From: Eubacteriales bacterium
GTDB lineage: Bacteria; Bacillota; Clostridia; Oscillospirales; Oscillospiraceae
Assembly (NCBI GenBank): GCA_030533415.1
Contig: JAUNJE010000027.1
Span: forward strand, 1 to 39,526
Length of the DNA stretch: 39,526 nt
Reading direction: 5' to 3'
The translations under genes and the position numbers were made by a program. Positions 23,408 through 32,317 of the stretch are shown piece after piece (within the stretch, counting starts at the first letter, position 1; every line of letters starts with the position of its first letter). The notes under the pieces are model-generated. The model was not told the origin of the DNA. It saw only the letters and a program-made list of their open reading frames with translations, and ran no database searches.

Positions 23408-24289
23408 ATGATGAGTGAACCAGTGAAGCTTTCCCAGAACGATGTGCGAAAGCTTTTAAGCGCCGCCAGCCCCGATGCGGCTCTGCTATACATATATTTG
23501 AAAAGCGGAAACCCTATGGATGGAGCGGAAACGGACCTGCACCTGAACGCCTCCCGCTTAAGCTGCGCCGGGGCCACCCTGCGGCAGCTGGGACTGACGG
23601 TGGAGGAGCGCCCCAGCCATATCGCCCCCGGAGAGCGGCCCGGCTATTCCGAGCAGGACGTGCTGGACGCCATGGACACCGACAACTCCTTCCGCGCCCT
23701 TTACGGCGAGGTGCAGCGGCTGCTGGGCCGGAGCCTGAATACGGAGGAACTGAAAATTCTGCTGGGCTTTGTCCGTTATCTGGGGATGAGCGCGGATGTG
23801 ATCTCTGTGCTGGTGTGCTACTGCAAGGAGCGCGCCCGCCAGCGGGGAAGCCTTCGGAATCCTTCCCTGCGCACCATCGAGAAAGAGGCCTATGCCTGGG
23901 CGGAGCGGGGCATTGACACCGTGGAGGAGGCGGCCGCCTTCATCCAGGCTCAAAATGTCCGCAATTCCCGGCTGTACCGGCTGATGAGCATTTTGCAGAT
24001 TCGGGGCCGCAGCCTGACGGGAGCCGAAGAACGCTATGCCCAAAGCTGGCTGGATCTGGGCGTGGACGAGGAAATGATCTCCATGGCCTATGAACGGACC
24101 TGTCTCAATACCGGCGGCCTGAACTGGGCCTATATGAATAAGATTTTGCAGCGGTGGCATGAGCAGGGCTTCCACACCGCTGAGGAAGTCCGCAGCGGCG
24201 ACCACAAGGGCAGTGTCCCCAAGGGCGCCTCCGGCCAGCTGGGGGAAGCGGAACTGGAAGCCATTCAGAGAGTTTTGCGGGAGGGATAA
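23408..24289 (+). CDS. dnaD: DnaD-domain primosome protein
   Basis: The 293-residue protein has two DnaD C-terminal-type (DnaD_B2) domains. The first is at about 105-180 (LGRSLNTEELKILLGFVRYL to AYAWAERGIDTVEEA) and the second at about 195-265 (LQIRGRSLTGAEERYAQSWL to ILQRWHEQGFHTAEEV). DnaD-family proteins remodel DNA at origins and recruit the helicase loader. It is followed 3 nt later by a DnaC/DnaI-type ATPase, the classic partner. A GAGGAAT sequence precedes the tandem ATGs at 23408 and 23411, so the exact start is uncertain by one codon. A prophage DnaD is possible but no phage genes surround it. Confidence 0.88.
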   Translation: MMSEPVKLSQNDVRKLLSAASPDAALLYIYLKSGNPMDGAETDLHLNASRLSCAGATLRQLGLTVEERPSHIAPGERPGYSEQDVLDAMDTDNSFRALYGEVQRLLGRSLNTEELKILLGFVRYLGMSADVISVLVCYCKERARQRGSLRNPSLRTIEKEAYAWAERGIDTVEEAAAFIQAQNVRNSRLYRLMSILQIRGRSLTGAEERYAQSWLDLGVDEEMISMAYERTCLNTGGLNWAYMNKILQRWHEQGFHTAEEVRSGDHKGSVPKGASGQLGEAELEAIQRVLREG

Positions 24290-24292
24290 GCC

Positions 24293-25276
24293 ATGGCATA
24301 CAGTGCGGAAGTATTGCAGCGCGCCCGGGCGCGGCTGGCACAGGCAAAGGAGGACCGGGAATCCGAAAACCGGCAGCACCTGGCGGAAGCCTATGCCCGT
24401 GTCCCCCGGATCCGGGAAATTGACATACAGCTGCGGCGCACCATGGCCCAGGCCGCCCAGGCGGCGTTCATGCAGGGCAGCGGCGCCCGGGAACTGCTGG
24501 AACAGGCCCGCCAGGAAAATCTGAGCCTGCAGCAGGAGCGGGCCATGCTGGCGGCGGAATTTTTTGAAGAAGGGTATCTGGACGAAACGCCCATCTGCGA
24601 AAACTGCGGCGGCAGCGGCTATGTAGGCTCGGCTATGTGCGAGTGTCTGCGGGAGCTGTGCCGCCAGGAGCAGAAGAAGGAGGTTTCCATCCTTACCGGG
24701 AACAAGGAGACCTTCAACCAGTTCCGGCTGGACTATTACCCCGACCAGATCGATCCAAAATACGGCGCCAGCCCCCGAACCATCATGGAACGCAACTTCC
24801 AGAACTGCCGCCGTTATGCCCTGACCTTTACCCCCAACGCGGGAAACCTGCTGTTTGTCGGCGGCACGGGCCTGGGAAAGACCTTCCTGTCCGCCTGTAT
24901 CGCCAGGGCCGTGGCCGACCGGGGCTACAGCGTGGTCTATGAGACTGCCTCCCACCTGTTCGGCAAGCTGGAACAGGCCCGGTTCAATCCCAGCGAGGAA
25001 GCGAAGCGGGAAGCCGCAAAATTTACCGCCTGCGACCTGCTGATCGTGGACGACCTGGGGACGGAAATGCCCGGCCAGTTCGTCACCGCGTCACTGTACA
25101 GCCTTCTGAACGACCGCATTCTCTCCGGCAAGCCCATGGTCATTTCCACCAATCTGAACGTGGATGAGATGAGCCGCCGCTATTCTCCGCAAATCGCGTC
25201 CCGGCTCCACGGCGGTTTCCAGCGGCTGACCTTCGTCGGCGAGGACATCCGGGTTTTGAAAAACAGGGGGTACTGA
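24293..25276 (+). CDS. dnaC: DnaC/DnaI-type helicase loader ATPase
   Basis: The 327-residue protein has a helical N-terminus, a zinc-binding cluster (CENCGGSGYVGSAMCEC, about residues 101-117) and a C-terminal AAA+ domain with Walker A GGTGLGKT (about 190-197) and Walker B LLIVDDLG, as in DnaI. It should load the replicative helicase DnaB onto DNA with the upstream DnaD-like protein. GGAGG precedes the ATG. The stop codon overlaps the next gene start in TGATG, so translation is coupled. Confidence 0.92.
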   Translation: MAYSAEVLQRARARLAQAKEDRESENRQHLAEAYARVPRIREIDIQLRRTMAQAAQAAFMQGSGARELLEQARQENLSLQQERAMLAAEFFEEGYLDETPICENCGGSGYVGSAMCECLRELCRQEQKKEVSILTGNKETFNQFRLDYYPDQIDPKYGASPRTIMERNFQNCRRYALTFTPNAGNLLFVGGTGLGKTFLSACIARAVADRGYSVVYETASHLFGKLEQARFNPSEEAKREAAKFTACDLLIVDDLGTEMPGQFVTASLYSLLNDRILSGKPMVISTNLNVDEMSRRYSPQIASRLHGGFQRLTFVGEDIRVLKNRGY

Positions 25277-25929
25277 TGAAAACGGGTATTTTATTCGATC
25301 TGGACGGTACCCTGCTGGACACCCTGGAGGACCTCCGGGATGCTGTAAATTATGCGCTGAATCTCCATGGTTATCCTCTGCGGAGCATCGGAGAAGTACG
25401 GCATTTCGTGGGGAACGGCGCGGAAAACCTGATTCGCAGGGCACTGTCCCCCGGTGGGGAAGCGGCGGAAGTCCGAAAGGTCCTGGCATCCTTCCAGACC
25501 TATTACACCGGTCACTGCCAAATCAAGACAAAGCCCTATCCCGGCATCCCCGAAGCGCTTGCGCTGCTGCGGGAAAAATATCCCTTGGCCATTGTGTCCA
25601 ACAAGCCGGACGGTGCCGTTAAGGCGCTGTGCGCCGGTTATTTTCCTGGCATTTATGCCTTGGGCGAAGTTCCCGGCTGTCCCCGAAAGCCAGCAGCGGA
25701 TATGGTGTTCACCGCCATGAAGGCCATCGGTGCGGACAGCTGCATCTATGTGGGGGACAGCGAGGTGGATGTACTGACGGCGAAAAACGCTGGGGCCCCC
25801 TGTGTCAGCGTGCTCTGGGGCTTCCGGGACCGGGAGGACATGGAAGCCGTGGGCGCGAAACAATTCTGTGAAACGCCGGAGGCTTTGCCGACTTGTATCG
25901 ACCGTGCGGTTTTGCCGTTTATGAGGTGA
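25276..25929 (+). CDS. gph: HAD-family phosphatase, phosphoglycolate phosphatase-like
   Basis: The 217-residue HAD subfamily IA hydrolase has motif I LFDLDGTLLDT with nucleophile Asp, motif II VSNKP, the motif III Lys in RKPAAD, and motif IV YVGDSEVD. The helical cap between motifs I and II fits Gph/PGP enzymes that clear 2-phosphoglycolate, but specificity in this family is hard to read from sequence. It starts within the dnaC stop codon (TGATG) and precedes a nucleotidase gene, so it could also be a nucleotide phosphatase. Confidence 0.88.
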   Translation: MKTGILFDLDGTLLDTLEDLRDAVNYALNLHGYPLRSIGEVRHFVGNGAENLIRRALSPGGEAAEVRKVLASFQTYYTGHCQIKTKPYPGIPEALALLREKYPLAIVSNKPDGAVKALCAGYFPGIYALGEVPGCPRKPAADMVFTAMKAIGADSCIYVGDSEVDVLTAKNAGAPCVSVLWGFRDREDMEAVGAKQFCETPEALPTCIDRAVLPFMR

Positions 25930-25933
25930 AATT

Positions 25934-26509
25934 ATGGCCAATGAATTTTACGCCCTGATGGGGCGGATGCGCTACATCACCCGCTGGGGCCTGATGCGCA
26001 ACACCTTTTCCGAGAACATTTCCGAGCACAGCCACCAGGTGGCTGTCTTTGCTCATGCCTTGGCTCTGATCCGCCGGGACATTCTGAAGCTTCCGGCTCC
26101 CGATCCCGACCGCTGCGCCACGGCGGCACTGTACCATGACGCCTCCGAAATCCTCACCGGCGACCTTCCCACCCCCATCAAATACTACAACCCCGACATC
26201 AAAGACGCCTACAAGCAGGTGGAGCGGATCGCCGGCAACCGCCTGCTGGATATGCTTCCCCCGGAGCTTCGATCCAGCTACGAACACCTGGTTTTGGAGG
26301 ACGATGAAGAGGTCCTGCCCTTCGTCAAGGCGGCGGACAAGCTTTCCGCCCATATCAAGTGCCTGGAAGAGCAGAAAGCGGGCAATACGGAGTTCGACAC
26401 AGCGGCCAAGCAGACATGGGACGCCATGAAAGCCATGGACCGTCCCGAGCTGGACTGGTTCCTGGAGCACTGTCTTGGCGCATTTGCCCTAAATCTGGAC
26501 CAGTTGTAA
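25934..26509 (+). CDS. yfbR: YfbR-like 5'-deoxynucleotidase (HD domain)
   Basis: The 191-residue protein has the HD phosphohydrolase layout: ENISEHSHQVA supplies the first metal-binding His, ALYHDASEILTGD the HD pair, and KAADKLSAHIKCLEE the last Asp. YfbR dephosphorylates dNMPs in the cytoplasm. GAGGTG precedes the ATG, 4 nt after the upstream stop, so it ends the dnaD-dnaC-gph-yfbR unit. Confidence 0.9.
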   Translation: MANEFYALMGRMRYITRWGLMRNTFSENISEHSHQVAVFAHALALIRRDILKLPAPDPDRCATAALYHDASEILTGDLPTPIKYYNPDIKDAYKQVERIAGNRLLDMLPPELRSSYEHLVLEDDEEVLPFVKAADKLSAHIKCLEEQKAGNTEFDTAAKQTWDAMKAMDRPELDWFLEHCLGAFALNLDQL

Positions 26510-26512
26510 GAC

Positions 26513-26541
26513 TTGACGGTGGAAAGAAAATGTGCTATCAT
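26513..26541 (+). promoter_or_regulatory. promoter of tRNA-Leu(UAA)
   Basis: TTGACG (26513-26518) and TATCAT (26536-26541) with a 17-bp spacer, 12 nt before the tRNA 5' end. Confidence 0.8.
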
Positions 26542-26553
26542 ATTTTGTAACCC

Positions 26554-26640
26554 GCCGGCATGGTGAAATCGGTAGACACAAGGGACTTAAAATCCCTCGC
26601 CATAAAAAGCGTACCGGTTCGAGTCCGGTTGCCGGCACCA
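26554..26640 (+). tRNA. tRNA-Leu (anticodon UAA)
   Basis: A class II tRNA with acceptor arms GCCGGCA and TGCCGGC, discriminator A and encoded CCA. The anticodon stem GGGA/TCCC encloses loop CTTAAAA, which gives anticodon TAA. There is a long variable arm, and the T arm contains GGTTCGAGTCC. It decodes UUA and complements the tRNA-Leu(CAA) at the left end. Confidence 0.96.
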
Positions 26641-26680
26641 AAAATCTCCTGAAAACTATCGTTTTCAGGAGATTTTCTCC
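26641..26680 (+). terminator. terminator of tRNA-Leu(UAA)
   Basis: A perfect 16-bp stem (26641-26656, 26661-26676) with loop TATC begins directly after the CCA and ends in TTTTCTCC. Confidence 0.92.
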
Positions 26681-26991
26681 GTTTTGTGGAAGAAAAGTTA
26701 GACGATTTTTGTAAGAAATCCGCTGACCCATACCGTGACCCATACGCCGATAGTTTTCAATGGGCAAAGCAGCATAAACCAGCATCGATTGGCTCTCACC
26801 CCCCAAAAGAATTCTGAAACTTTTTCTTCCAAATATTCTGCCCCAAGTTTGTGCCGAAGCAATAACTTTGCTCTTGGGTCGCTGCCGGCTTCCCAAGGAC
26901 TTATTTGTTTCTTGTGTTTTGTTAATTACCGTCTGGCGGTATCATATCCTACGGCCAGGTGGTAATCAAAACAATGGAATACTATGCCTAC
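26681..26991. other. gene-free spacer after tRNA-Leu(UAA)
   Basis: I see no credible gene here. The region is more AT-rich than the genes to the left and contains a short direct repeat (TGACCCATACCG and TGACCCATACGC, 26723-26746). Its position just 3' of a tRNA is a common integration site, and the block that follows looks accessory, but no integrase or second att copy was found. Confidence 0.4.
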
Positions 26992-27020
26992 TTGCATACG
27001 GCTCCAAAAGTGACTATAAT
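26992..27020 (+). promoter_or_regulatory. promoter of the LytTR regulator/kinase pair
   Basis: TTGCAT (26992-26997) and TATAAT (27015-27020), 17-bp spacer, about 29 nt before the start at 27049. This rules out the longer open frame beginning at 26959. Confidence 0.75.
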
Positions 27021-27048
27021 ATATGCAAAATCAAAAGAGGGTGAACAC

Positions 27049-27750
27049 ATGGCCTATCGGGTTGCAATTGTGGATGACAGCAATATTGACGCAGAATATG
27101 TACAGAGCATTTTGAAAGCTTGGGCGCAGGATCGGCAGGCTGGTGTTCAAGCGCAGAGGTTTGTTTCCGCTGAAAACTTCCTGTTCCACTATGCTGATGA
27201 TAAGGCATGGGATATTCTGCTGCTGGACATTGAAATGGGCGCTATGGACGGTGTTTCCCTGGCCAAGCGAATCCGTCAAGAAAATGAACTGGTACAGATC
27301 GTTTTCATCACCGGCTTCCCGGACTTTATGGCAGAGGGCTATGAGGTATCTGCGCTTCATTACCTTATGAAGCCGGTGGCAAAGGAAAAATTGTTTACCG
27401 TGCTGGACAAGGCTGCTGCCAACCTGGGCAAGAACGAAAAGCAGCTTGCCATTTCCTTTGACCGGCAGACAGAGCTTGTTCCGCTGAGCAAGATCACCTA
27501 CATAGAAGCACAGAAGCAATATGTGGTCGTGCATACGGACACCCAGGAATACCGTATGAAAGTTACCCTCTCAGACACAGAAAAGGAATTGGACGAATAC
27601 TTCTATAAGTGCCAGCGCTCCTTCATTGTAAATCTGCGCCATGTTCTGCGGATTGGCAGCGATAGTGTTGTGCTGAAGAACGGCGCGGAAGTACCTATCA
27701 GCCGGGGTATGGCACAGAAAATCGGTAAAGAGATCATTCGGCTGTTTTGA
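27049..27750 (+). CDS. LytTR-family response regulator (AgrA-like)
   Basis: The 233-residue protein has a receiver domain (IVDD, phospho-acceptor Asp60 in ILLLDIEMG, Lys in YLMKPV) and a C-terminal LytTR DNA-binding domain (about 130-233; ITYIEAQKQYVVVHT, CQRSFIVNLRHVLRI). Such regulators control peptide quorum sensing and bacteriocin or toxin export. AGAGGG precedes the ATG. It is followed 9 nt later by a GHKL kinase and then an ABC exporter pair, with a LytTR-like operator between. Confidence 0.93.
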   Translation: MAYRVAIVDDSNIDAEYVQSILKAWAQDRQAGVQAQRFVSAENFLFHYADDKAWDILLLDIEMGAMDGVSLAKRIRQENELVQIVFITGFPDFMAEGYEVSALHYLMKPVAKEKLFTVLDKAAANLGKNEKQLAISFDRQTELVPLSKITYIEAQKQYVVVHTDTQEYRMKVTLSDTEKELDEYFYKCQRSFIVNLRHVLRIGSDSVVLKNGAEVPISRGMAQKIGKEIIRLF

Positions 27751-27759
27751 GGTAACAAT

Positions 27760-28422
27760 ATGCTGTTTCAAAAATGGATCGACAAACGGATCGAAGCATA
27801 CCAAAGTGACCTGCTTCGCAAATATTGCGATGAAGTGGAAGGCATGTACACTAAGATGCGCGGTTGGCGTCACGACTACCACAACCACATCCAGGCGTTG
27901 CAGGCAAGTATGGCTCTGGGGAAATATGATGAAGTCAACGACTATCTTCGCCAGCTCAATAACGATCTGACCCAGGTTGATACTTCCATTAAGACCGGGC
28001 GGGTCATGGTGGATGCCATCTTAAATGGTAAGATCAATATTGCCACCCAGAATGATATTCCGGTCAATGCGAAAGCAGTTCTTCCGGCTGGTGTAACGGT
28101 TTCGGATATTGACCTGTGCGTAATTATTGGCAATCTCTTAGACAATGCCGTGGAGGAAAACAAGAAGCTGCCCTTGGATGACCGGTTCATCCGTATCTAC
28201 ATAGGTAAGAAGAATACGCAATTGTATCTTGCCATTACCAATGCTGCCGGTAAAAAGCAGTCCCGGCGCGGCAGTTTGTTCTCCTCCTCCAAGGGGACTG
28301 ACCACGGCTTTGGCCTTGCGCGGGTAGAGAGCCTGGTAACAAAATACGGTGGCATTTTCTCTGCCGACAGCGAGGACGGCGGCTTTACTGCTGAAATCTT
28401 GATTCCTCTGGCTGAAGAATAA
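27760..28422 (+). CDS. soluble GHKL-type histidine kinase lacking membrane segments
   Basis: The 220-residue protein contains only the AgrC-type catalytic part: H-box WRHDYHNHIQ (phospho-His about 38), N-box IIGNLLDNAVEE, and G-box DHGFGLARVES. The usual five to seven membrane helices of AgrC-like sensors are absent; the N-terminus MLFQKWIDKRIEAYQSDLLR looks like a short helical linker. GAGGTAA lies before the ATG, so this is a plausible true start rather than an obvious 5' truncation. It may sense a cytoplasmic signal or partner with another membrane protein such as the ABC exporter. Confidence 0.88.
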   Translation: MLFQKWIDKRIEAYQSDLLRKYCDEVEGMYTKMRGWRHDYHNHIQALQASMALGKYDEVNDYLRQLNNDLTQVDTSIKTGRVMVDAILNGKINIATQNDIPVNAKAVLPAGVTVSDIDLCVIIGNLLDNAVEENKKLPLDDRFIRIYIGKKNTQLYLAITNAAGKKQSRRGSLFSSSKGTDHGFGLARVESLVTKYGGIFSADSEDGGFTAEILIPLAEE

Positions 28423-28455
28423 TCCTTTGGAATGGGGCAGGAAACTGCTCCATTT

Positions 28456-28489
28456 GCATTTCGTTCACCGAAAACCGCATTTCGTTCAC
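28456..28489 (+). promoter_or_regulatory. candidate LytTR operator
   Basis: The 13-nt word GCATTTCGTTCAC occurs twice (28456-28468 and 28477-28489), start to start 21 bp. LytTR regulators such as AgrA and ComE bind paired direct repeats with this period, and the TTCGTTCAC core resembles the AgrA half-site. A weak promoter (TTGCCA 28493-28498, TATGAT 28514-28519, spacer only 15 bp) follows, consistent with activation. Confidence 0.65.
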
Positions 28490-28554
28490 GGTTTGCCACA
28501 GAATAATCTGCCCTATGATAAGATGCTCCCAGATCAATTAAGGAGGTCTGAAAC

Positions 28555-30390
28555 TTGAAGAAAACACAAAAAGAGCCAAAGCGCAAGCCGAAGTACGGCC
28601 TGTTAAGCTGCGTTGGCTATGTCTATCGATACTTATGGAAGAACGACCGTCGTCTGGTATTTCAAGGGGTGGCAACGGTCCCCATTACCCTGGCAATGGC
28701 GGCGCTGACACTGTACACCCCCTCCCTGATTCTGGACGCGCTGGAAAACGCGGCGGAATTTCAGTACGTCGCGCTTGTGATCATGGCCCTGTTACTGGCG
28801 GGATTTGTGGCGGAGCTTGCCAATGAGATCCTCAAGGTTTGGAATCAGACTGCGGAATTTCACATGCTCTTCCACTTGATGTTTCTGAAGGAATCCAATC
28901 AGAGCACCCGGGACTGGTATCACCAGTACTCCGAGAGCGTCCAGCAGTTAGACCAGCGGGCCAACAAGGCCGTGGAAAGCAACCACGCCGCCGGGGTGCA
29001 TCTTCCCATGGATTTCGCGGCCATTGTGGCAACGGTCCTGAACCTGCTGCTGTTTGGCGGGATTGTCTCCATGCTCAGTCCCCTGATCGTGGTGCTCCTG
29101 GCGGTGGGATGCCTGATCGCCTACGCCATGGCCGCATGGGAGCGGAAGGCCAATTACCAGCAGCAGGACGAACGCAACGCCCAGGACAAACGAGAACTGT
29201 ATATTCTCCGCCTCACCGGGGACTTCAAATACGGTAAGGACATCCGGCTCTACCGGATGCAGGGGTATCTGCACACCCTGAGCCAGAAGATCATCAGCGG
29301 CAGCCAGTATTTTGTGGATCTATGGGAGCGCAGGGGCTTCCTCACCGCCGCGGTCAGCTTCCTGGTGGTGCTGGTTCGGGACGGCCTGGCATACGGGTTC
29401 CTGATTTCCAAGGCGGTACGGGGCGAAATGGACGCGGCGGAATTTCTGCTGTACTTCTCCGCGGTCACCGCCCTATCCGGGTATATGACGGAGATTTTAA
29501 GCAACTGGAACAAGGTGTCGGAGAGCAGTTTGGAGATCTCCGATCTCCGGGAGGACCTGGAGATCCAGGACCAGCTGAACCACGGGGAGGGAATCCCGGT
29601 TCCGAAGACGGCCTTCTCCATTGAGTTTCGGGATGTCTGCTACAAATATCCCATGGGAGAAAAGCAAATTCTGGACCATGTGTCCTTTCAGATCCATGCC
29701 GGGGAAAAGATCGCCCTTGTGGGGCTGAACGGCGCGGGGAAGACCACCCTCACCATGCTGATGTGCGGCCTGCTCCTGCCGGACAGCGGCCAGGTGCTGA
29801 TCGACGGCCATTCCGTTTTGGAATACAACCGGGACGCGTTGTATAAAGCCTTTGGTCTGGTGCCCCAAAACTATAACCTTCTCCCCATGTCCATCGGAAG
29901 AAATATTGCCTGTACCCTGACGGAGGAGGAGATCGACCGGAAGAAGCTGTGGAACTGCCTGGAAACCGCCGGACTGGCGGAGAAAATCCGCAGCCTGCCC
30001 CTGAAGGAGAACACGCCTCTGAACCGGCAGATCTATCCGGAGGCGGTGGACCTCTCCGGCGGCGAAAAGCAGAAGCTGCTGCTGGCGCGGCTTCTGTACA
30101 AGGATCCACCCTGCATCATTCTGGACGAGCCGACGGCGGCCCTGGATCCCATCGCCGAGAGCAGGATGTACGAAAAGTACAATGAGATCACCCGGAGCGC
30201 CACCTCGGTGTTTATTTCCCACCGCTTGGCATCCACCCGGTTCTGCGACCGGATCTTCCTGCTGGACGGCGCGAGCCTGGCGGAGGAGGGGAGCCACGAG
30301 GAGCTCATGGCCGCCGGAAAGAAATACCGGGAGCTTTACGACATTCAGAGCAAGTATTATCAGGAAGGAGCCGGTGAAAATGGAACCTAA
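28555..30390 (+). CDS. ABC exporter half-transporter (permease-ATPase), first of a pair
   Basis: The 611-residue protein has a basic N-terminus, a six-helix exporter domain (about 25-330) and an ATPase domain with Walker A GLNGAGKTT, signature DLSGGEKQKLLLAR and Walker B CIILDEPTAALDP. It starts at TTG (28555) with AAGGAGG 8 nt upstream; the rare start may limit expression. The next gene, overlapping by 11 nt, encodes a second half-transporter, so the two likely form a heterodimer. The position behind a LytTR operator suggests export of a peptide or self-protection; no precursor peptide gene was recognised. Confidence 0.93.
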   Translation: MKKTQKEPKRKPKYGLLSCVGYVYRYLWKNDRRLVFQGVATVPITLAMAALTLYTPSLILDALENAAEFQYVALVIMALLLAGFVAELANEILKVWNQTAEFHMLFHLMFLKESNQSTRDWYHQYSESVQQLDQRANKAVESNHAAGVHLPMDFAAIVATVLNLLLFGGIVSMLSPLIVVLLAVGCLIAYAMAAWERKANYQQQDERNAQDKRELYILRLTGDFKYGKDIRLYRMQGYLHTLSQKIISGSQYFVDLWERRGFLTAAVSFLVVLVRDGLAYGFLISKAVRGEMDAAEFLLYFSAVTALSGYMTEILSNWNKVSESSLEISDLREDLEIQDQLNHGEGIPVPKTAFSIEFRDVCYKYPMGEKQILDHVSFQIHAGEKIALVGLNGAGKTTLTMLMCGLLLPDSGQVLIDGHSVLEYNRDALYKAFGLVPQNYNLLPMSIGRNIACTLTEEEIDRKKLWNCLETAGLAEKIRSLPLKENTPLNRQIYPEAVDLSGGEKQKLLLARLLYKDPPCIILDEPTAALDPIAESRMYEKYNEITRSATSVFISHRLASTRFCDRIFLLDGASLAEEGSHEELMAAGKKYRELYDIQSKYYQEGAGENGT

Positions 30391-32233
30391 AAAACGGCCC
30401 CTTGTGGAGGACGGCAAACTGATCCTAAAAGGCATTGGCGTTTGGCAGCGGATTATGCCTACCTATGTGCCGTACCTGATTTTCAGCAGCGTTGTAAACT
30501 GTCTAACGCCCTATTTCCCCCTGTATATGTCCGCGGAAATCGTCAACGAGTTGGCCGGTGCCTGTGATCTTGACCGTCTTTTGATCCTCGCCGCGGTCAC
30601 CGTGGCCGGTACCTTTACCCTGTCCATGCTCAGCCGCTTTCTCTCCGGAAAACTGGAGGCGATTCGCAGCCTCTCCTACACCCGCCATGAGGCATACCTG
30701 TTTGACGCGGAAAACACTTTCCAGTACGGGCATCTGGAAAACCCGGAGGTGGCCCTGGCACGGACCAAAATCACCTCCGTTATGAACGCTACGGGGGCTG
30801 GACTGGGGCAGGTCCTATCGATACCTGAGGAAGTTCTCACAAAGATCCTGAGTGTGATCGTTTCCGCCGCGTTGACGGTTTCCCTGTTTCGCGCGGTCCC
30901 CGGGACGGATAGCGGATTCTTCGCCTTTGTCAATTCCCCCTGGGTAATTCTCGTTCTGGTCGCCGCGATAGGCGCCAATGCCTGGTTTTCCGTAAAGCTG
31001 TCTACCCGGGCGACCGGAGAAATCAGTGACGCCTTGAAAGATTTGGCGGGGATGAACAATCTCATGGGTGTCTACATGCGGGCAAACGGTACGGATATGC
31101 ACATCTTCGGACTCAATCGGCTCTTCCTTGCCGACTATGCAAAGTATCTGCTCCGCCCCAAGTGGGTCGAAAAATATGAAAAAGCCGTGACGCGGAAGAG
31201 CTACGGTATAACGCTCCTGAATCTGATGATGAAAATCGTTGTATTCCTTTTCACGGCGGCAAAGGCCTGGCTCGGCATCATCGGGGTCGGCAACTTCATC
31301 CTCTACCAGGGAGCGGTACAGAAATTTGTGGAAGCTCTTTCGGGGCTTGCCGCGAACATCGGGGAGCTTCGGTATAACAATCAATATCTGGAAGAGACCT
31401 TCCGGTATCTGGAAATGCCCAACGATATGTATCAGGGCACCCTAGCGGTGGAAAAGCGGGACGACATCGACTATGAGATCGAGTTCCGGGATGTTTCCTT
31501 CCAGTATCCCCGCAGTGACGAATGGGTTCTGCGCCATGTGAATATGAAGTTCCAGATTGGCGACAAGCTGGCAATCGTTGGCGAGAATGGCAGCGGCAAG
31601 ACTACATTTATCAAGCTGCTGTGCCGCTTGTATGACCCCACAGAGGGTAAGATCCTGCTGAACGGTATCGACATCACCCGCTACCGTTACGACGAGTATA
31701 TGGCGCTGTTCTCCGTAGCATTCCAGGATTATACCCTGTTCGCTTTCTCCGTTGCGGAAAATGTGGCGGCGTCTGATAAGATCGACGAAAGCCGCGTGCA
31801 GGACTGCCTGAACCGGGTAGGCTTAGGTGAGAAGATATCTGGTCTCCCTAAGGGCATCCATACCAACATCGGCCGCGATTACGAAAACGACGGCGTGGAC
31901 TTCTCCGGCGGTGAGCAGCAGAAGATTGCCCTTGCCAGAGCGCTGTATAAGGATGCGCCTTTTATGATCCTGGATGAACCCACCGCAGCGCTTGACCCCA
32001 TCGCAGAGGCGGAAATTTATGCAAGATTCAATGACATTGCCAGCGATAAAACCTCCGTGTTTATCAGCCACCGCCTGTCCTCTTGTAAGTTCTGCGACGA
32101 GATCGCCGTATTCCATAAGGGCCAGTTGGTTCAGTTAGGAAGCCACGATGAACTTGTTGCCGATGAAAATGGCAAGTACTACGAACTCTGGAACGCACAG
32201 GCGCAGTATTATACCGAGAAAGCACCTGCGTAA
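30380..32233 (+). CDS. ABC exporter half-transporter (permease-ATPase), second of a pair
   Basis: The 617-residue protein has a six-helix domain (about 35-340) and an ATPase domain: Walker A GENGSGKTT, signature DFSGGEQQKIALAR, Walker B FMILDEPTAALDP. The ATG at 30380 overlaps the end of its partner, with GGAG about 9 nt upstream; the frame is open further upstream but inside the partner gene. Codon use becomes visibly less GC-rich in the last third (from about 31,500), which could reflect recombination with another copy. It presumably pairs with the preceding half-transporter. Confidence 0.93.
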   Translation: MEPKKRPLVEDGKLILKGIGVWQRIMPTYVPYLIFSSVVNCLTPYFPLYMSAEIVNELAGACDLDRLLILAAVTVAGTFTLSMLSRFLSGKLEAIRSLSYTRHEAYLFDAENTFQYGHLENPEVALARTKITSVMNATGAGLGQVLSIPEEVLTKILSVIVSAALTVSLFRAVPGTDSGFFAFVNSPWVILVLVAAIGANAWFSVKLSTRATGEISDALKDLAGMNNLMGVYMRANGTDMHIFGLNRLFLADYAKYLLRPKWVEKYEKAVTRKSYGITLLNLMMKIVVFLFTAAKAWLGIIGVGNFILYQGAVQKFVEALSGLAANIGELRYNNQYLEETFRYLEMPNDMYQGTLAVEKRDDIDYEIEFRDVSFQYPRSDEWVLRHVNMKFQIGDKLAIVGENGSGKTTFIKLLCRLYDPTEGKILLNGIDITRYRYDEYMALFSVAFQDYTLFAFSVAENVAASDKIDESRVQDCLNRVGLGEKISGLPKGIHTNIGRDYENDGVDFSGGEQQKIALARALYKDAPFMILDEPTAALDPIAEAEIYARFNDIASDKTSVFISHRLSSCKFCDEIAVFHKGQLVQLGSHDELVADENGKYYELWNAQAQYYTEKAPA

Positions 32234-32317
32234 CCACTATGATTACATCCCTGCCATCCGGCAGGGATGTCAGAGTGTCGAGGGAGCGGATTTTCCGCCC
32301 CCTTTTTTGCGCTCCTT

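Noticed and set aside
26489-26896. 135-residue minus-strand frame over tRNA-Leu(UAA)
   Set aside because: It contains the well-known false translation of tRNA-Leu genes (VPATGLEPVR and onward) and overlaps a certain tRNA.
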